Positions 7,499 through 16,306 of a stretch of DNA of 64,000 nt are shown piece after piece. The notes beneath the pieces are model-generated. The model was not told the origin of the DNA. It was given only the letters and a program-made list of their open reading frames with translations, and did no database searches. The stretch spans positions 992,001-1,056,000 of the forward strand of contig NZ_VZPV01000002.1 in NCBI RefSeq assembly GCF_008801405.1, written 5' to 3'. Source of the DNA: Ralstonia insidiosa (GTDB lineage Bacteria > Pseudomonadota > Gammaproteobacteria > Burkholderiales > Burkholderiaceae). Both the position numbers and the translations under genes were made by a program. The first letter of the stretch is position 1. Every line of letters begins with the position of its first letter.

Positions 7499-9565
7499 CT
7501 ACATCTTGATGCTCACGCGTGCCCACGCGGTGCGCCCCGGCTCGGGGATGGGCGTGCGTGCCGGAAAGCCGAAGCCCGCATCGCCGGCCAGGTTCAGGTG
7601 CTCGGTGTAAGCCTTGTTCAGCACGTTGTCGACGCCCACCGCCACGCGCACGGTCTTGCTGACGGCATAGCCTGCATGCAGCGACAACACACCAAAGCCA
7701 GCACTCGGCCCGAAGTCCTGGCCGACCACGTTGCCTTGGTTCAACGCGTAGCGGTGCTGCGCCGCCGCCACGCGCCACAAGCCACCGGCCGACCACGGTC
7801 CGCGCTCATATTCGACGCCCAGGCGCAGATCGAGCGGCGGCATTTGCGGCAGCGGTTGTCCGGTGCTGCTGTTGCGTCCCCACGCATACGCGAGCGCACC
7901 ATCCACGCGCCATGCATTGCTCACGCGCCATGTTCCGCCGATCTCGCCGCCGGCAATGCGAGCATCTACGTTGGTGGCTTGTGACATCGGCCCCATCATG
8001 CCGGGGCGGTAGTTGAAGAGGATGAAGTCGTTGACCACACCTGCATACGCCGACACCCACGCATCAAAGCGCGCGCTCTTGTACTGCGCCCCGATATCGA
8101 GCTGCGTGGTCTTCTCTGGCCGAATAGCGGAGAACGCGTTGACGGAGCCCGTGGGCCCCATGCTCGGCGAGATCAGCTCCCAGTAATCCGGAAAGCGCTC
8201 CGCATGACCAACGCCTGCGTACAGCGTGGCGGGCACGCCAGACACATCGTGCTCGTAGCGAACAAAGCCACTGGGCAGTGTGCGTGAGCGGTCTTGGCCC
8301 GCGGTCGGGTTGGGGCGGCTGCCCATCATGCTGTTGATCGATGCGCGATCATCGCGCGCGCTGGCCTGGTCGATGCGCGCGCCGGCAATCACGCGCTGGT
8401 GCTCGGCTGCAAACCAGGTCAGCTCACCAAAGGCGCCGGTGTTGAAGAAGCTGGCGCTGGGCACCCACGATTGGCTGCTGTACGACACCATCTCTGTGCC
8501 GCTGCGTGAGCGCAGACGGCTCGTCTGCATGTCCAGGCCGGTGACGAGCTGCAGCGCATCGGCCCAACGCAGCGTGGCGGCCACGCGCCCACCGACCGTG
8601 CGCCGGCCCACGTCGGCAGCCATGCCCATCGGCATGCTGCTCATCGGGTCGGGTTTGCGCAGCGTGAAGTTGTCCATCACGTGGTCGGCATCGTTGTAGT
8701 AGACCTGCGCCTCGATGCGCTGCAGGACTTCACCGATGTGCGATTTGTCAAAGCGCAGGCCCACGCTCTCGCGGCGGAAGTGTGCGCCGTCCATGCCGCG
8801 TCCGGCATAGCGCGCGTAGCCATCGCCGGTGCCGGCGGTCAGCTCCAGGCGCGTGTGGTCGTCGGGCGTGAGGCCGAGCGCGGCGTCGACGTTCCACTTG
8901 TCCCATTGCGAGGGGATGGTGTTGCCGTTGCCGTCTTTGTAGTCCTGCTGGTGCGCGTGGTTGGCGGTGATGCGCGCGTAGGCGTCGGGTGTGCCGGCCG
9001 TGAAATCGGCGTTTTGGTCATTGCGGCCGAAGGACCCGCCGACCACGCTGCCGTCAAAGCGCGTGCCGGGCTCGGTAAAGCGTTTGGTATTGCGCTCGAA
9101 CAGCACGGTGCCCGCCGAGCCGACCGGCCCGTAGATCACCGATTCCGGCCCTTTGATGACGGTCAGCTTGTCGTAGCTCTCGGGTGAGATATACGACGTG
9201 GGCGCATCCATGCGGTTGGGGCACGCGCCCAGCATTGATGTGCCGTTGGTGAGGATGTTCAGCCGCGAGCCAAACATGCCGCGCAGCACCGGGTCGCCAT
9301 TGGTGCCGCCGCTGCGGATGGAGGTAAAGCCGGGGATGGTCTTGAGGTAGTCCGCACCGTCGCTGGCGGGCAGCGGCTGGCGTGGCGATTTCGGGTCGGT
9401 GACGATGGTCAGCGGCGACGATGGCGGCGGTGCAATCACCATCGTGGTCGCCAGGTCGATTTCAGGTGGCGTGGGCTCCGCCGCGTGGGCGACGGACATG
9501 GACGACAGCGCGGCAACCGCCAGGGCAACAGCGTGCCGCCCGGAGTGTGGGTGATCCAGCTTCAT
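7499..9565 (-). CDS. oprC: TonB-dependent copper receptor, OprC/NosA type
   Basis: A 688-residue outer-membrane receptor: signal peptide (to about residue 28), a plug domain (about 60-170) with LKTIPGFTSIRSGGTNGDPV and LRGMFGSRLNILTNG, then a 22-strand beta-barrel ending in an aromatic/hydrophobic C-terminus. The copper-site motif CxxxM is present as CPNRM (Cys115, Met119) and HxM as HVM (His295, Met297), the CxxxM-HxM pair described for OprC. There are several methionine clusters (PMSSMPMGM, PGMMGPM). It imports copper across the outer membrane using TonB energy. ATG 9565 begins the signal peptide; the frame is open well upstream. The DUF2946 gene lies 80 bases upstream on the same strand, a common pairing. 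Confidence 0.92.
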   Translation of the reverse strand: MKLDHPHSGRHAVALAVAALSSMSVAHAAEPTPPEIDLATTMVIAPPPSSPLTIVTDPKSPRQPLPASDGADYLKTIPGFTSIRSGGTNGDPVLRGMFGSRLNILTNGTSMLGACPNRMDAPTSYISPESYDKLTVIKGPESVIYGPVGSAGTVLFERNTKRFTEPGTRFDGSVVGGSFGRNDQNADFTAGTPDAYARITANHAHQQDYKDGNGNTIPSQWDKWNVDAALGLTPDDHTRLELTAGTGDGYARYAGRGMDGAHFRRESVGLRFDKSHIGEVLQRIEAQVYYNDADHVMDNFTLRKPDPMSSMPMGMAADVGRRTVGGRVAATLRWADALQLVTGLDMQTSRLRSRSGTEMVSYSSQSWVPSASFFNTGAFGELTWFAAEHQRVIAGARIDQASARDDRASINSMMGSRPNPTAGQDRSRTLPSGFVRYEHDVSGVPATLYAGVGHAERFPDYWELISPSMGPTGSVNAFSAIRPEKTTQLDIGAQYKSARFDAWVSAYAGVVNDFILFNYRPGMMGPMSQATNVDARIAGGEIGGTWRVSNAWRVDGALAYAWGRNSSTGQPLPQMPPLDLRLGVEYERGPWSAGGLWRVAAAQHRYALNQGNVVGQDFGPSAGFGVLSLHAGYAVSKTVRVAVGVDNVLNKAYTEHLNLAGDAGFGFPARTPIPEPGRTAWARVSIKM

Positions 9566-9645
9566 GAGAAAGACAAAGACGAAATGGGTGAAGCCCGCCG
9601 CCGCAACTACGCGGCGCGGGCGAAGGTGTCTTGAGATGGGGTGGA

Positions 9646-10062
9646 TCAACCCAGCGGTGGGCCGCGGGCGCGCCGTTGCGGCGCAGGTGTGGCAAGGCGA
9701 GGTGTGAGGATGTCCGTTGCGCTGACACTGCCCAGCAAGGCCGGCGCGTTGGGTGTATCGATATCGAGCGTGGGCGCGATGTCTGCCATGACGACGCACG
9801 CGCCACAGCACGCCGGCGCCGACATGGATTGCTCGACACGCTTGCGCTCGCCCGGATCGGACAGCGGGATGATCATCACGCCCGTGCCGTGCGCGGAGCA
9901 CAGCACCACGGGCAATTGCTCGGCATGCGCGCGTGCGGCATGCGCCAGCGGCATCCATGCGGTGGCCAGCAGGTAAGCCCACAGCAGTACCCACGCAACC
10001 GCGCGCCCGCCGGCAAGATGCAGGCGGGGCAAAGGTTTCCAGACGAGGTGGCGGGCGGGCAT
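9646..10062 (-). CDS. DUF2946 family protein (copper-associated, exported)
   Basis: A 138-residue protein with a hydrophobic segment at about residues 20-43 (WVLLWAYLLATAWMPLAHA), likely a signal peptide or anchor, then PVVLCSAHGTG and a paired-cysteine ACCGAC motif in the mature part. These are DUF2946 features. The family is frequently next to OprC-type copper receptors, and its cysteines suggest metal or redox function; that is inference. ATG 10062 is chosen over an upstream TTG. It precedes oprC by 80 bases and is probably its operon leader. Confidence 0.75.
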   Translation of the reverse strand: MPARHLVWKPLPRLHLAGGRAVAWVLLWAYLLATAWMPLAHAARAHAEQLPVVLCSAHGTGVMIIPLSDPGERKRVEQSMSAPACCGACVVMADIAPTLDIDTPNAPALLGSVSATDILTPRLATPAPQRRARGPPLG

Positions 10063-10123
10063 CGCGCGAGGATACTGCCGGCTCAGCAATCGGTAACTTT
10101 GCTGCGACCCCGTGCCGCAGGTA

Positions 10124-10750
10124 CTACGCCAGCCGTGCGAACCCCAGTGCCAGGCCTAGCCCGATCAGGATCACGCCGATTACGCGATCGACCATCTGCT
10201 GCCGTGCCAGCAGCGAGCGCCGCAACGCACCCGACGCAAACACTGTTGCCACCAATGCAAACCACGCCGCGTGCGCAACCGACATGAAGAGCCCGTAGCC
10301 GAACTGTGCCGCCAGCGGTGTGCCTGGGTGAACAACCTGCGTGTACGTACTGACGACGAACAATGTCGTCTTCGGGTTGAGCGCATTCGTGAGAAAACCC
10401 ATGCGCAGCGCCGCGCCGGCCGACAGCGTGTGGTTGCCCGTGCCGTCATCCGCTGTCTTGCCCACGGACATCGGTTTGGCCGACAACGTCTTCCAACCGA
10501 TCCACACCAGATACGCCGCGCCAATCAGTTTGATGCCATGCAAGAGCGCTGGTGCATGCGCAATCAGCAGACCCACGCCAAACATCGTGTAGAACACGTG
10601 CACCTGCACGCCCAACGCAATGCCCAGTGCGCAAAGCACGCCAGCACGCCGGCCGTACAGCACGCTGTTGCGCGTGACCATGGCGAAATCCGCCCCGGGG
10701 CTGATGACGGCCAAGATGGTGATGACGGCAACGGCAAAGAGTTCGGCCAT
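10124..10750 (-). CDS. LysE family amino-acid/metabolite exporter
   Basis: A 208-residue protein with about six membrane helices and the LysE/RhtB signature: ISPGADFAMVTRNSVLYGRRAGVLCALGI near residues 16-44, then GAAYLVWIGWKTL and GFLTNALNPKTTLFVVS. Such proteins export amino acids or homoserine lactone-like compounds by proton antiport. ATG 10750 is the proper start; the frame is open upstream but that part reads through the divergent promoter. A LysR regulator is transcribed divergently from 10853, the usual arrangement for an exporter controlled by its neighbour. Confidence 0.88.
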   Translation of the reverse strand: MAELFAVAVITILAVISPGADFAMVTRNSVLYGRRAGVLCALGIALGVQVHVFYTMFGVGLLIAHAPALLHGIKLIGAAYLVWIGWKTLSAKPMSVGKTADDGTGNHTLSAGAALRMGFLTNALNPKTTLFVVSTYTQVVHPGTPLAAQFGYGLFMSVAHAAWFALVATVFASGALRRSLLARQQMVDRVIGVILIGLGLALGFARLA

Positions 10751-10852
10751 GTCAGGCGCTCGAAGGAAAGTGGGGATGCGCCGATTCTGGGCGAATGGGA
10801 CATCCCTGAAAATCGATTTATGATGCCGTTTTTCAGTGAGAAAAACTGACAG

Positions 10853-11719
10853 ATGGCACTTCCGCCGCTCAATACCTTGCGTGTGTTCGAAGCCGCAGCG
10901 CGACACGGCAGCTTCGTGCGCGCCGCGCAGGAATTGCACGTGACACATGGCGCCATTAGCCGCCAGATACGGCAGTTGGAGGAATCGCTGGGGGTTGACT
11001 TGTTCGAGCGGCGCAACCGGGCCGTCTTCCTGACGCCTGCGGGAGAACAACTGCGCTTGGCGGCAGTCGATGCGTTCTCCATCCTCACAGAAAGCCTTGA
11101 CCGGATTGCACGCCGTGCAACGTCTTCCGCGCTGGTGGTTTCGTGCGAACCGACGCTGGCGATGCGGTGGTTGATTCCGCGCCTGTCACGCTTTCAGGCG
11201 CGGCATCCATCCATCCAGGTGCACTTGTTCGCGGCAGGTGGCCCGATCGATTTCGCGCGCACGGGTGTCGACGTTGCCCTGCGCCGCAATGACTTTGCAT
11301 GGCCAGCACACGTGCACGCCGAGCCCATCTGCGAGGAGTGGATTGGCCCCGTGCATGCGCCGCATGCCGATGCCGCCGCACGCAAACGGCTGTTGCACAC
11401 CGCCACGCGCCCCGACGCCTGGCAGACGTGGTGGCGCATCAGCGGCATGCCGCGCCCGCGTGGGCGGTTGCCCGAGGCGCGCTATGAACACTTCTATTTG
11501 AGCTTGCAGGCCGCGTTGGCCGGGCAAGGCACCGCTATCGCATCAAAGCTGATGGCGGGTGACGACCTGAAAGATGGGCGACTGGTGGCGCCGGACGGCT
11601 TCCGGCGTGATGGGTCTGCGTACTGCCTGCTGTCGAGCGTGCCGATTACGCCCGACAGCCCGGCTGCTGCATGGCTCGCTTGGCTGCGTGAAGAGACTGC
11701 CGCCTCGTTGTCAGACTGA
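10853..11719 (+). CDS. LysR family transcriptional regulator (GcvA-like)
   Basis: A 288-residue regulator. The N-terminal winged helix-turn-helix (LNTLRVFEAAARHGSFVRAAQELHVTHGAISRQIRQLEE, residues 5-43) and the following LFERRNRAVFLTPAGEQL are typical LysR. The effector domain from about residue 90 contains the ARTGVDVALR pattern of the GcvA-like subgroup. The 102-base gap to the divergent LysE exporter gene should hold its operator, so regulation of that exporter and of itself is likely. The ATG at 10853 is preceded by AAAAACTGACAG, with no strong Shine-Dalgarno sequence. Confidence 0.88.
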   Translation: MALPPLNTLRVFEAAARHGSFVRAAQELHVTHGAISRQIRQLEESLGVDLFERRNRAVFLTPAGEQLRLAAVDAFSILTESLDRIARRATSSALVVSCEPTLAMRWLIPRLSRFQARHPSIQVHLFAAGGPIDFARTGVDVALRRNDFAWPAHVHAEPICEEWIGPVHAPHADAAARKRLLHTATRPDAWQTWWRISGMPRPRGRLPEARYEHFYLSLQAALAGQGTAIASKLMAGDDLKDGRLVAPDGFRRDGSAYCLLSSVPITPDSPAAAWLAWLREETAASLSD

Positions 11720-11727
11720 CGCTGCCG

Positions 11728-12000
11728 TTATGCCGCCGCGTGCCGGCCCGTGCCGAGGATGCCGCGGATAGTGGCGAGATACGCTTCGCCAACGGCACGG
11801 TTGAGTGGCCGTGCGCGCGAGACTCGTTGATATGGCGGACGCGTCACACCTAGCGTGCGGCACACCTCTGACACATACGGGCGACCGTGTCCTTCCATGC
11901 GCATGACGACTTCGCACAGGGCTTGATCGCCCAGGCGATTGCGCAGCCACGCCACGGTTTGGCGGTCGTACTCGTTTTCGATGCGGATCAGGTCGTCCAT
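11728..12000 (-). CDS. 90-residue putative DNA-binding protein behind tandem SOS-like boxes
   Basis: A 90-residue basic protein of unknown family. Residues 43-57 (VSEVCRTLGVTRPPY) resemble a helix-turn-helix of the kind found in transposase-associated or repressor proteins; the rest has no motif I know. The ATG at 12000-11998 has no Shine-Dalgarno sequence. Upstream lie two tandem CTGTA-N6-TACAG palindromes overlapping a plausible promoter, so the gene may be SOS-controlled, or the palindromes may be its own operators. It converges with the LysR gene, eight bases between the ends. Codon use looks like the neighbours. Function is not known. Confidence 0.55.
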   Translation of the reverse strand: MDDLIRIENEYDRQTVAWLRNRLGDQALCEVVMRMEGHGRPYVSEVCRTLGVTRPPYQRVSRARPLNRAVGEAYLATIRGILGTGRHAAA

Positions 12001-12009
12001 GGTGGATAG

Positions 12010-12044
12010 CTGTATGAATGTACAGGTACTGTAAATATATACAG
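12010..12044. promoter_or_regulatory. Two tandem LexA-like boxes (CTGT-N8-ACAG)
   Basis: CTGTATGAATGTACAG (12010-12025) and CTGTAAATATATACAG (12029-12044) are each perfect CTGTA-N6-TACAG palindromes, 19 bases apart centre to centre. The second, extended as TACTGTAAATATATACAGTT, is close to the classical E. coli LexA box. LexA of beta-proteobacteria uses the same CTGT-N8-ACAG form. They lie between the predicted promoter and the start codon of the 90-residue gene. Alternatively they are operators of that gene's own product. Confidence 0.65.
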
Positions 12045-12061
12045 TTATTTGCAGAATTCAA
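12034..12061 (-). promoter_or_regulatory. Predicted sigma-70 promoter of the 90-residue gene
   Basis: On the minus strand, TTGAAT (complement of 12056-12061) and TATATT (complement of 12034-12039) are separated by 16 bases. The -10 element lies inside the second SOS-like box, and the first box would fall in the early transcribed region, so a bound repressor would block initiation. Confidence 0.5.
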
Positions 12062-12393
12062 GGACGGTGTTGTATCGGGTGACTCAATTCATGAGATGGG
12101 CGACTTAATGCCCGGCGCTGGTGGACACATCAGACGGCGCCGTAAAAATCCGCGCATGCAACCCGTGAGCTTTATTCACCGGCGTTTGCGCCTTCCGATA
12201 TGCCACGCCGCCGATTTGCAAACGACAATAGCGGCAACCGTAGCGAGCCGCCTGCACAAGAGAGGTGGCTTGGCAGCGCCTTGCATCGTTGATCAGGCAA
12301 TCAGAATCCGCGGCTGCAAGCACGACGCGCCGGGTGTCTGAATGTCGATGCCGGCGCTATTCTTTCTACAGATTGACTTCATGTGCTCGCGCG

Positions 12394-13158
12394 ATGGCGG
12401 ACGACAATCTTCCTCATGTGCTGGTCGTCGATGACGATCCCGCAATCCGCGAACTGCTTACCGGATACCTTGGCGAAAACGACATTCGGGTCACTGCAGC
12501 ATCCAGCGGAAAAGAGATGAATGCGGCGCTCGAGATGTTCGCCATTGACCTCGTGATTCTGGATCTGCGCATGCCTGGCGAGGATGGCGTGCAGATTGCG
12601 CGCGCACTGCGTGAGCAGTCAAACCTTCCCATCATGATCGTCTCGGGCAAACGCGATGAAGCCGACCGCGTGATGGCCCTCGAACTGGGTGCGGACGACT
12701 ATCTGACCAAGCCGTTCAGTTCTCGTGAGCTGCTGGCACGTGTGCGTGCGCTGCTCAGACGCGCCAGTGCGATGGCGCCGTCGGTCGGAAGAACCACCGA
12801 TGCGAGGGCCTATCGGTTTGCAGGGTGGGAGCTCAATATCGGTACCCGAAAGCTGACCGATCCAGCAGGTGCCGCTGTCGAGCTGACCAACGGCGAGTTC
12901 TGCCTGCTGAACGCGTTTCTCGCTGCGCCGGGGCATGTGCTGTCCCGAGACCAGCTTCTGGAATCGAGCCGGCTCTACGATGACGTTTATGACCGTTCGA
13001 TCGACGTTCAGATTTTGCGTTTGCGGCGAAAGATCGAGCCCGACCCCGCGCATCCCTCGTTCATCCGCACGATCCGCGGCGCAGGCTACGTGTTTAGCGT
13101 TCCCGTAGACAAGTTGACAGGAGCTGCTATCCGAACGGCGGCCAAGGAGCTGGGTTGA
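12394..13158 (+). CDS. OmpR family two-component response regulator
   Basis: A 254-residue regulator: receiver domain (residues about 7-118) with acidic pocket VVDDD (11-15), phosphorylation site Asp57 in VILDLRMPGEDG and Lys106 in YLTKPF; then a C-terminal winged-helix DNA-binding domain (about 150-245) with SRDQLLESSRLYDD, VDVQI-type and IRTIRGAGYVF blocks. I chose the ATG at 12394, which gives MADDNLPHVLVVDDD; the frame is open back to 12265 and there is no strong ribosome site at either. The kinase partner may be the hybrid kinase at 13723, or a kinase elsewhere. It may control the cyd-lut genes downstream (inference). Confidence 0.88.
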   Translation: MADDNLPHVLVVDDDPAIRELLTGYLGENDIRVTAASSGKEMNAALEMFAIDLVILDLRMPGEDGVQIARALREQSNLPIMIVSGKRDEADRVMALELGADDYLTKPFSSRELLARVRALLRRASAMAPSVGRTTDARAYRFAGWELNIGTRKLTDPAGAAVELTNGEFCLLNAFLAAPGHVLSRDQLLESSRLYDDVYDRSIDVQILRLRRKIEPDPAHPSFIRTIRGAGYVFSVPVDKLTGAAIRTAAKELG

Positions 13159-13166
13159 CGGTATGG

Positions 13167-13574
13167 CTACCGCTGCGGTTGTTGAGCCTGTCTAACCGTC
13201 ACAAGCGCGGCAACCAAAGCGGCAAGCGCATCAGACGTGAAGGGTTTGCCCAACACGCCGTCGGCTCCTAGCATGTCAGCCAATTGCAGATGACCTGCGG
13301 CATGGGCTGGAAAGTAACCAGAGATTGCGATGAACGAGGCAAACGGAAACTGTGCACGTAGGCGCCCAATTTGGGCACGCGATGCGGCTTTGCCCGGTAG
13401 GTTGCAATCGACGACCACGAGCGACACAGCGCGTCCATCGACCGAATCCTTAACGTTGAGCGCAGTGCGTTCAATGACGTGATGCCCTGCGTCGCGCAAA
13501 GACATCGCAATCAGTTCGCGTATCGAAGGATCGTCTTCAACGACCAAGATGTTCAGGCGGTTTGGAAGGGCCAC
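13167..13574 (-). CDS. Stand-alone receiver-domain protein (CheY-like)
   Basis: A 135-residue protein consisting only of a receiver domain: acidic pocket VVEDD (residues 11-15), phosphoacceptor Asp56 in LVVVDCNLPG, the conserved Ser/Thr region ISGYFP and Lys in GKPFTS. There is no output domain, so it acts as a phosphate sink, phosphorelay shuttle or protein-binding switch. It starts with GTG at 13574 and is encoded on the opposite strand between the OmpR-type regulator and the hybrid kinase, eight bases from the former's stop. Its promoter would lie between 13575 and 13722, back-to-back with that of the hybrid kinase. Confidence 0.8.
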   Translation of the reverse strand: MALPNRLNILVVEDDPSIRELIAMSLRDAGHHVIERTALNVKDSVDGRAVSLVVVDCNLPGKAASRAQIGRLRAQFPFASFIAISGYFPAHAAGHLQLADMLGADGVLGKPFTSDALAALVAALVTVRQAQQPQR

Positions 13575-13722
13575 AGGTCAGTCCAGCAAGTTGGGAGCGC
13601 GGACGGTATCCGCTGTGGCTTCGATTGCAGCGTTGGCCGATTGCCCAAGCGTTTCGTGCTGGCCCGTGAACATTACATTTGAAATGTCGGCCTGACGTTC
13701 AGGTCATCACGCTACCGTCAAC

Positions 13723-16152
13723 ATGTCCGATCCAGACGTGCTTGCTCGCGCAGGATTCCGCGCGCAACCGCTGTGGCGCTTCATCATCGCAGGGTGGCTT
13801 TTTGTGGCGGTGCTGGCAGGTGCTGCCGGAATGGAGATGTGGCGTTCACGCGCCCGAGCGCTCGACGTGGGGGACCGGGAGCTTGCGCTGCTGGCGACTG
13901 CTGCAGCCGAGCATGTTGCGGGCGCGATGCAAGTGGGGCAGCGGATCCTGGTGTTGCTTGAGTCGACGCATGTGCTGACCGCCCAGGACGCGAACCGCGC
14001 CGCGATGGTTTTACTACAGCGGCAGATGGCTGACGCGCCGCAACTCGAGACACTCCTTCTTTACGATGCATCGGGCCACCTAGTGGCAAGTTCCTGGGAA
14101 AAGGGCGCCGCTTCCGGTCACGATGACGCATCCATTTCGGAACTTCCCAGCAACGTAACCCACGGAGCAAACGCGTCGTTTGTCATCCTTCTGCATGGCC
14201 GGCCAGCATTGGCAATGGGTCGTGTGCTGCATGCGGAAGACGGACAGGTGCTGGGCACGGGCGTTGCCGTTCTGGATACGTTGGAATTCGACCGCGCTTT
14301 CCATGCGATGGCCGGAGCCACTGGGGCAACCCTGGCCATTCTCGACGCTGGCGGCGCGACGATTGCTGCCGAGGATGGTGGGCATGCGGCTCCGGCTTCC
14401 AAAAAAATGCGGTCGGCCTTGCATGCTGTCGAACGGAGTCCCCTGCAAGTACGCGTCACGCGGAGCGAGGAAGCAATGCTGGCTGCGCGGCGCCGGACAG
14501 CTACCGACGTATTGCTACGAACGGCGTTGCTTTCCGTGTTGGCTGTGTTGCTCATGACCGGTGCGGTGGCGTGGTTGCGGCGGCTGGAGGCAGTCAATCG
14601 TTCCATGCGAGCCAGCGAGCTACGCTGGCGGACGGTTTTTGAGAACGCGCCCGTCGGCATTCTTGTCCTGCACGCCCACGGCCGCTATTTGATGGCCAAC
14701 CCGGCCTTCCAGAACATGGTCGGATACAGCAACCAGGAGTTGGCGGAACGGCGTGCCTTTGACATTACGCATCCGGACGATAGGTTGCTCACCCAGGAGC
14801 ACATTGATCTGCTCGTGCGCGGTGACCGTGACAAGGTGCGCTTCCAGAAGCGCTATGTGGATCGCAGCGGCAAGGTCGTCTGGACAGACATGAGCGTCGC
14901 CCGTGTGTTCGCGCGGCATCAGCCTTCAGAAGCGGGGTCTGAGGATCTGATCATTGCAACGGTTGAGGACATCACGCAGCGTCTTGCAGACGAACAGGAC
15001 AGGCGGCGCCTGGAGAGCCAACTGCGGCAATCGCAGAAGTTGGAAGCGCTTGGCACATTTGCCGGTGGGGTGGCGCACGATTTCAACAATATTCTGGGGG
15101 CGATTCTTGGGTTTGGAGAGCGTTCCCTCGTCGCTGTGGAGCAAAACCGGCCTGCGCGCCAGTACATCGAGCAAGTCATGAGAGCGGGGGAGCGGGCCCG
15201 GCTGCTTGTGGAGCGCATCCTGACGTTCAGCCGGAGCGGGCTGACGGCACAACTGCCCGTTGATGTGCGCGCAGTGGTGGAGGAAACCGCTGAGTTGCTG
15301 AAAGCCACGCTGCCCACCAACGTCACACTGAACCTGCGGATCACGCAACAAGAGGCCTATGTACTTGGCGATGCAACCCATCTGCACCAGGTCGTCATGA
15401 ACTTATGCAGCAACGCCGTGCATGCGATGCCGCAAGGCGGGACGTTGGGCTTGGAAGTCGAGCGTATTGCGCTGACCGAGTTGCGAGCCTTCTCACACGG
15501 TGCACTCGATGCCGGAAACTATGTCCGCCTGGGGGTGGCGGATGACGGCGTCGGCATTGCGCCCGACGTTCTCGAGCGGATGTTCAATCCTTTCTTCACA
15601 ACACGGCGCGCCGGAGAGGGCACAGGGTTGGGGCTATCGCTGGTGGACGGCATCGTGCGGGAGCACGGTGGCGCTGTGCACGTGGCGTCCAAACTGGGAC
15701 ATGGAAGCCGGTTCGACATCTATCTGCCTGTCACCGACGCACGCCCAGTGCCATCTCAAGAGAGCGTTGCCAGCCTTCCGCATGGCAGCGGGCAAGTCAT
15801 CCTGTTGGTCGACGACGAAGAGGCGCTCTTGCGGCTAGGTGAAGAGGTACTGGCAGAACTCGGCTACGAACCGGTCGGCTTTTCCTCAAGCGAGGCAGCG
15901 TGGGAGGCGCTTCAGGCCGCTCCGGAGCGCTTTGACGCCGTCATTAGCGACCACACCATGCCCGGCCTGACCGGGGTGGAGCTGGCCGCTCGCATTGCGG
16001 GCGCCCATCCTCGGTTGCCGGTCATTTTGTGTAGCGGGTTCAGCACGCCGGCACTCGAACGTGAGGCCGCAGCGATCGGCGTGAAGGCCGTGCTCCGAAA
16101 ACCAGTCAGAACAGCGGACCTGGCCACCGCGCTGGCGCAAGCATTGCCATGA
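13723..16152 (+). CDS. Hybrid sensor histidine kinase (periplasmic sensor-PAS-HisKA-HATPase-REC)
   Basis: An 809-residue membrane kinase. A first membrane helix (about 20-38) and a second (about 262-283) flank a periplasmic sensor region of some 220 residues of dCache/CHASE type. Then come a PAS domain (about 295-420, with FENAPVGILVL), a dimerisation/phosphoacceptor domain with His452 in GGVAHDFNN (the NtrB/hybrid-kinase H-box), an ATPase domain with N, G1 and G2 boxes (VMNLCSNAVHAMPQGG, DDGVGIA, GTGLGLS), and a C-terminal receiver with Asp743 in ISDHTMPG. The signal sensed is not known. It is followed by cydA after 154 bases, so quinone, redox or lactate sensing is attractive but unproven. 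Confidence 0.88.
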   Translation: MSDPDVLARAGFRAQPLWRFIIAGWLFVAVLAGAAGMEMWRSRARALDVGDRELALLATAAAEHVAGAMQVGQRILVLLESTHVLTAQDANRAAMVLLQRQMADAPQLETLLLYDASGHLVASSWEKGAASGHDDASISELPSNVTHGANASFVILLHGRPALAMGRVLHAEDGQVLGTGVAVLDTLEFDRAFHAMAGATGATLAILDAGGATIAAEDGGHAAPASKKMRSALHAVERSPLQVRVTRSEEAMLAARRRTATDVLLRTALLSVLAVLLMTGAVAWLRRLEAVNRSMRASELRWRTVFENAPVGILVLHAHGRYLMANPAFQNMVGYSNQELAERRAFDITHPDDRLLTQEHIDLLVRGDRDKVRFQKRYVDRSGKVVWTDMSVARVFARHQPSEAGSEDLIIATVEDITQRLADEQDRRRLESQLRQSQKLEALGTFAGGVAHDFNNILGAILGFGERSLVAVEQNRPARQYIEQVMRAGERARLLVERILTFSRSGLTAQLPVDVRAVVEETAELLKATLPTNVTLNLRITQQEAYVLGDATHLHQVVMNLCSNAVHAMPQGGTLGLEVERIALTELRAFSHGALDAGNYVRLGVADDGVGIAPDVLERMFNPFFTTRRAGEGTGLGLSLVDGIVREHGGAVHVASKLGHGSRFDIYLPVTDARPVPSQESVASLPHGSGQVILLVDDEEALLRLGEEVLAELGYEPVGFSSSEAAWEALQAAPERFDAVISDHTMPGLTGVELAARIAGAHPRLPVILCSGFSTPALEREAAAIGVKAVLRKPVRTADLATALAQALP

Positions 16153-16210
16153 CAAGGACACGCTCCGAAGCGTAGTCGGGGCCTAGCCTCTTCGCCAAGC
16201 CGGCGCTCAC

Positions 16211-16224
16211 GTTACGGGTGTAAC
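16211..16224. promoter_or_regulatory. Palindrome upstream of cydA
   Basis: GTTAC-GGGT-GTAAC is a 5-base-arm inverted repeat in the 154-base gap between the kinase and cydA, 83 bases before the cydA start. It is the only clear dyad in the gap and a candidate operator for the cyd-lut unit. The protein that would bind is unknown. Confidence 0.3.
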
Positions 16225-16306
16225 ACAACGCGCCGTTATCGCAACGCCCGGGAAACAGCTGGCGCCGAGACTTCACCGTGACGCAAACAATCAATGGGGC
16301 GTATAC

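Larger units (their letters stand above)
12001..12393. other. Intergenic region with SOS-like boxes
   Basis: A 393-base gap between the minus-strand 90-residue gene and the response regulator. The left 60 bases hold the promoter and tandem palindromes of the former. The remaining part has no supported gene and no recognised site; the promoter of the regulator must lie in it. Confidence 0.5.
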
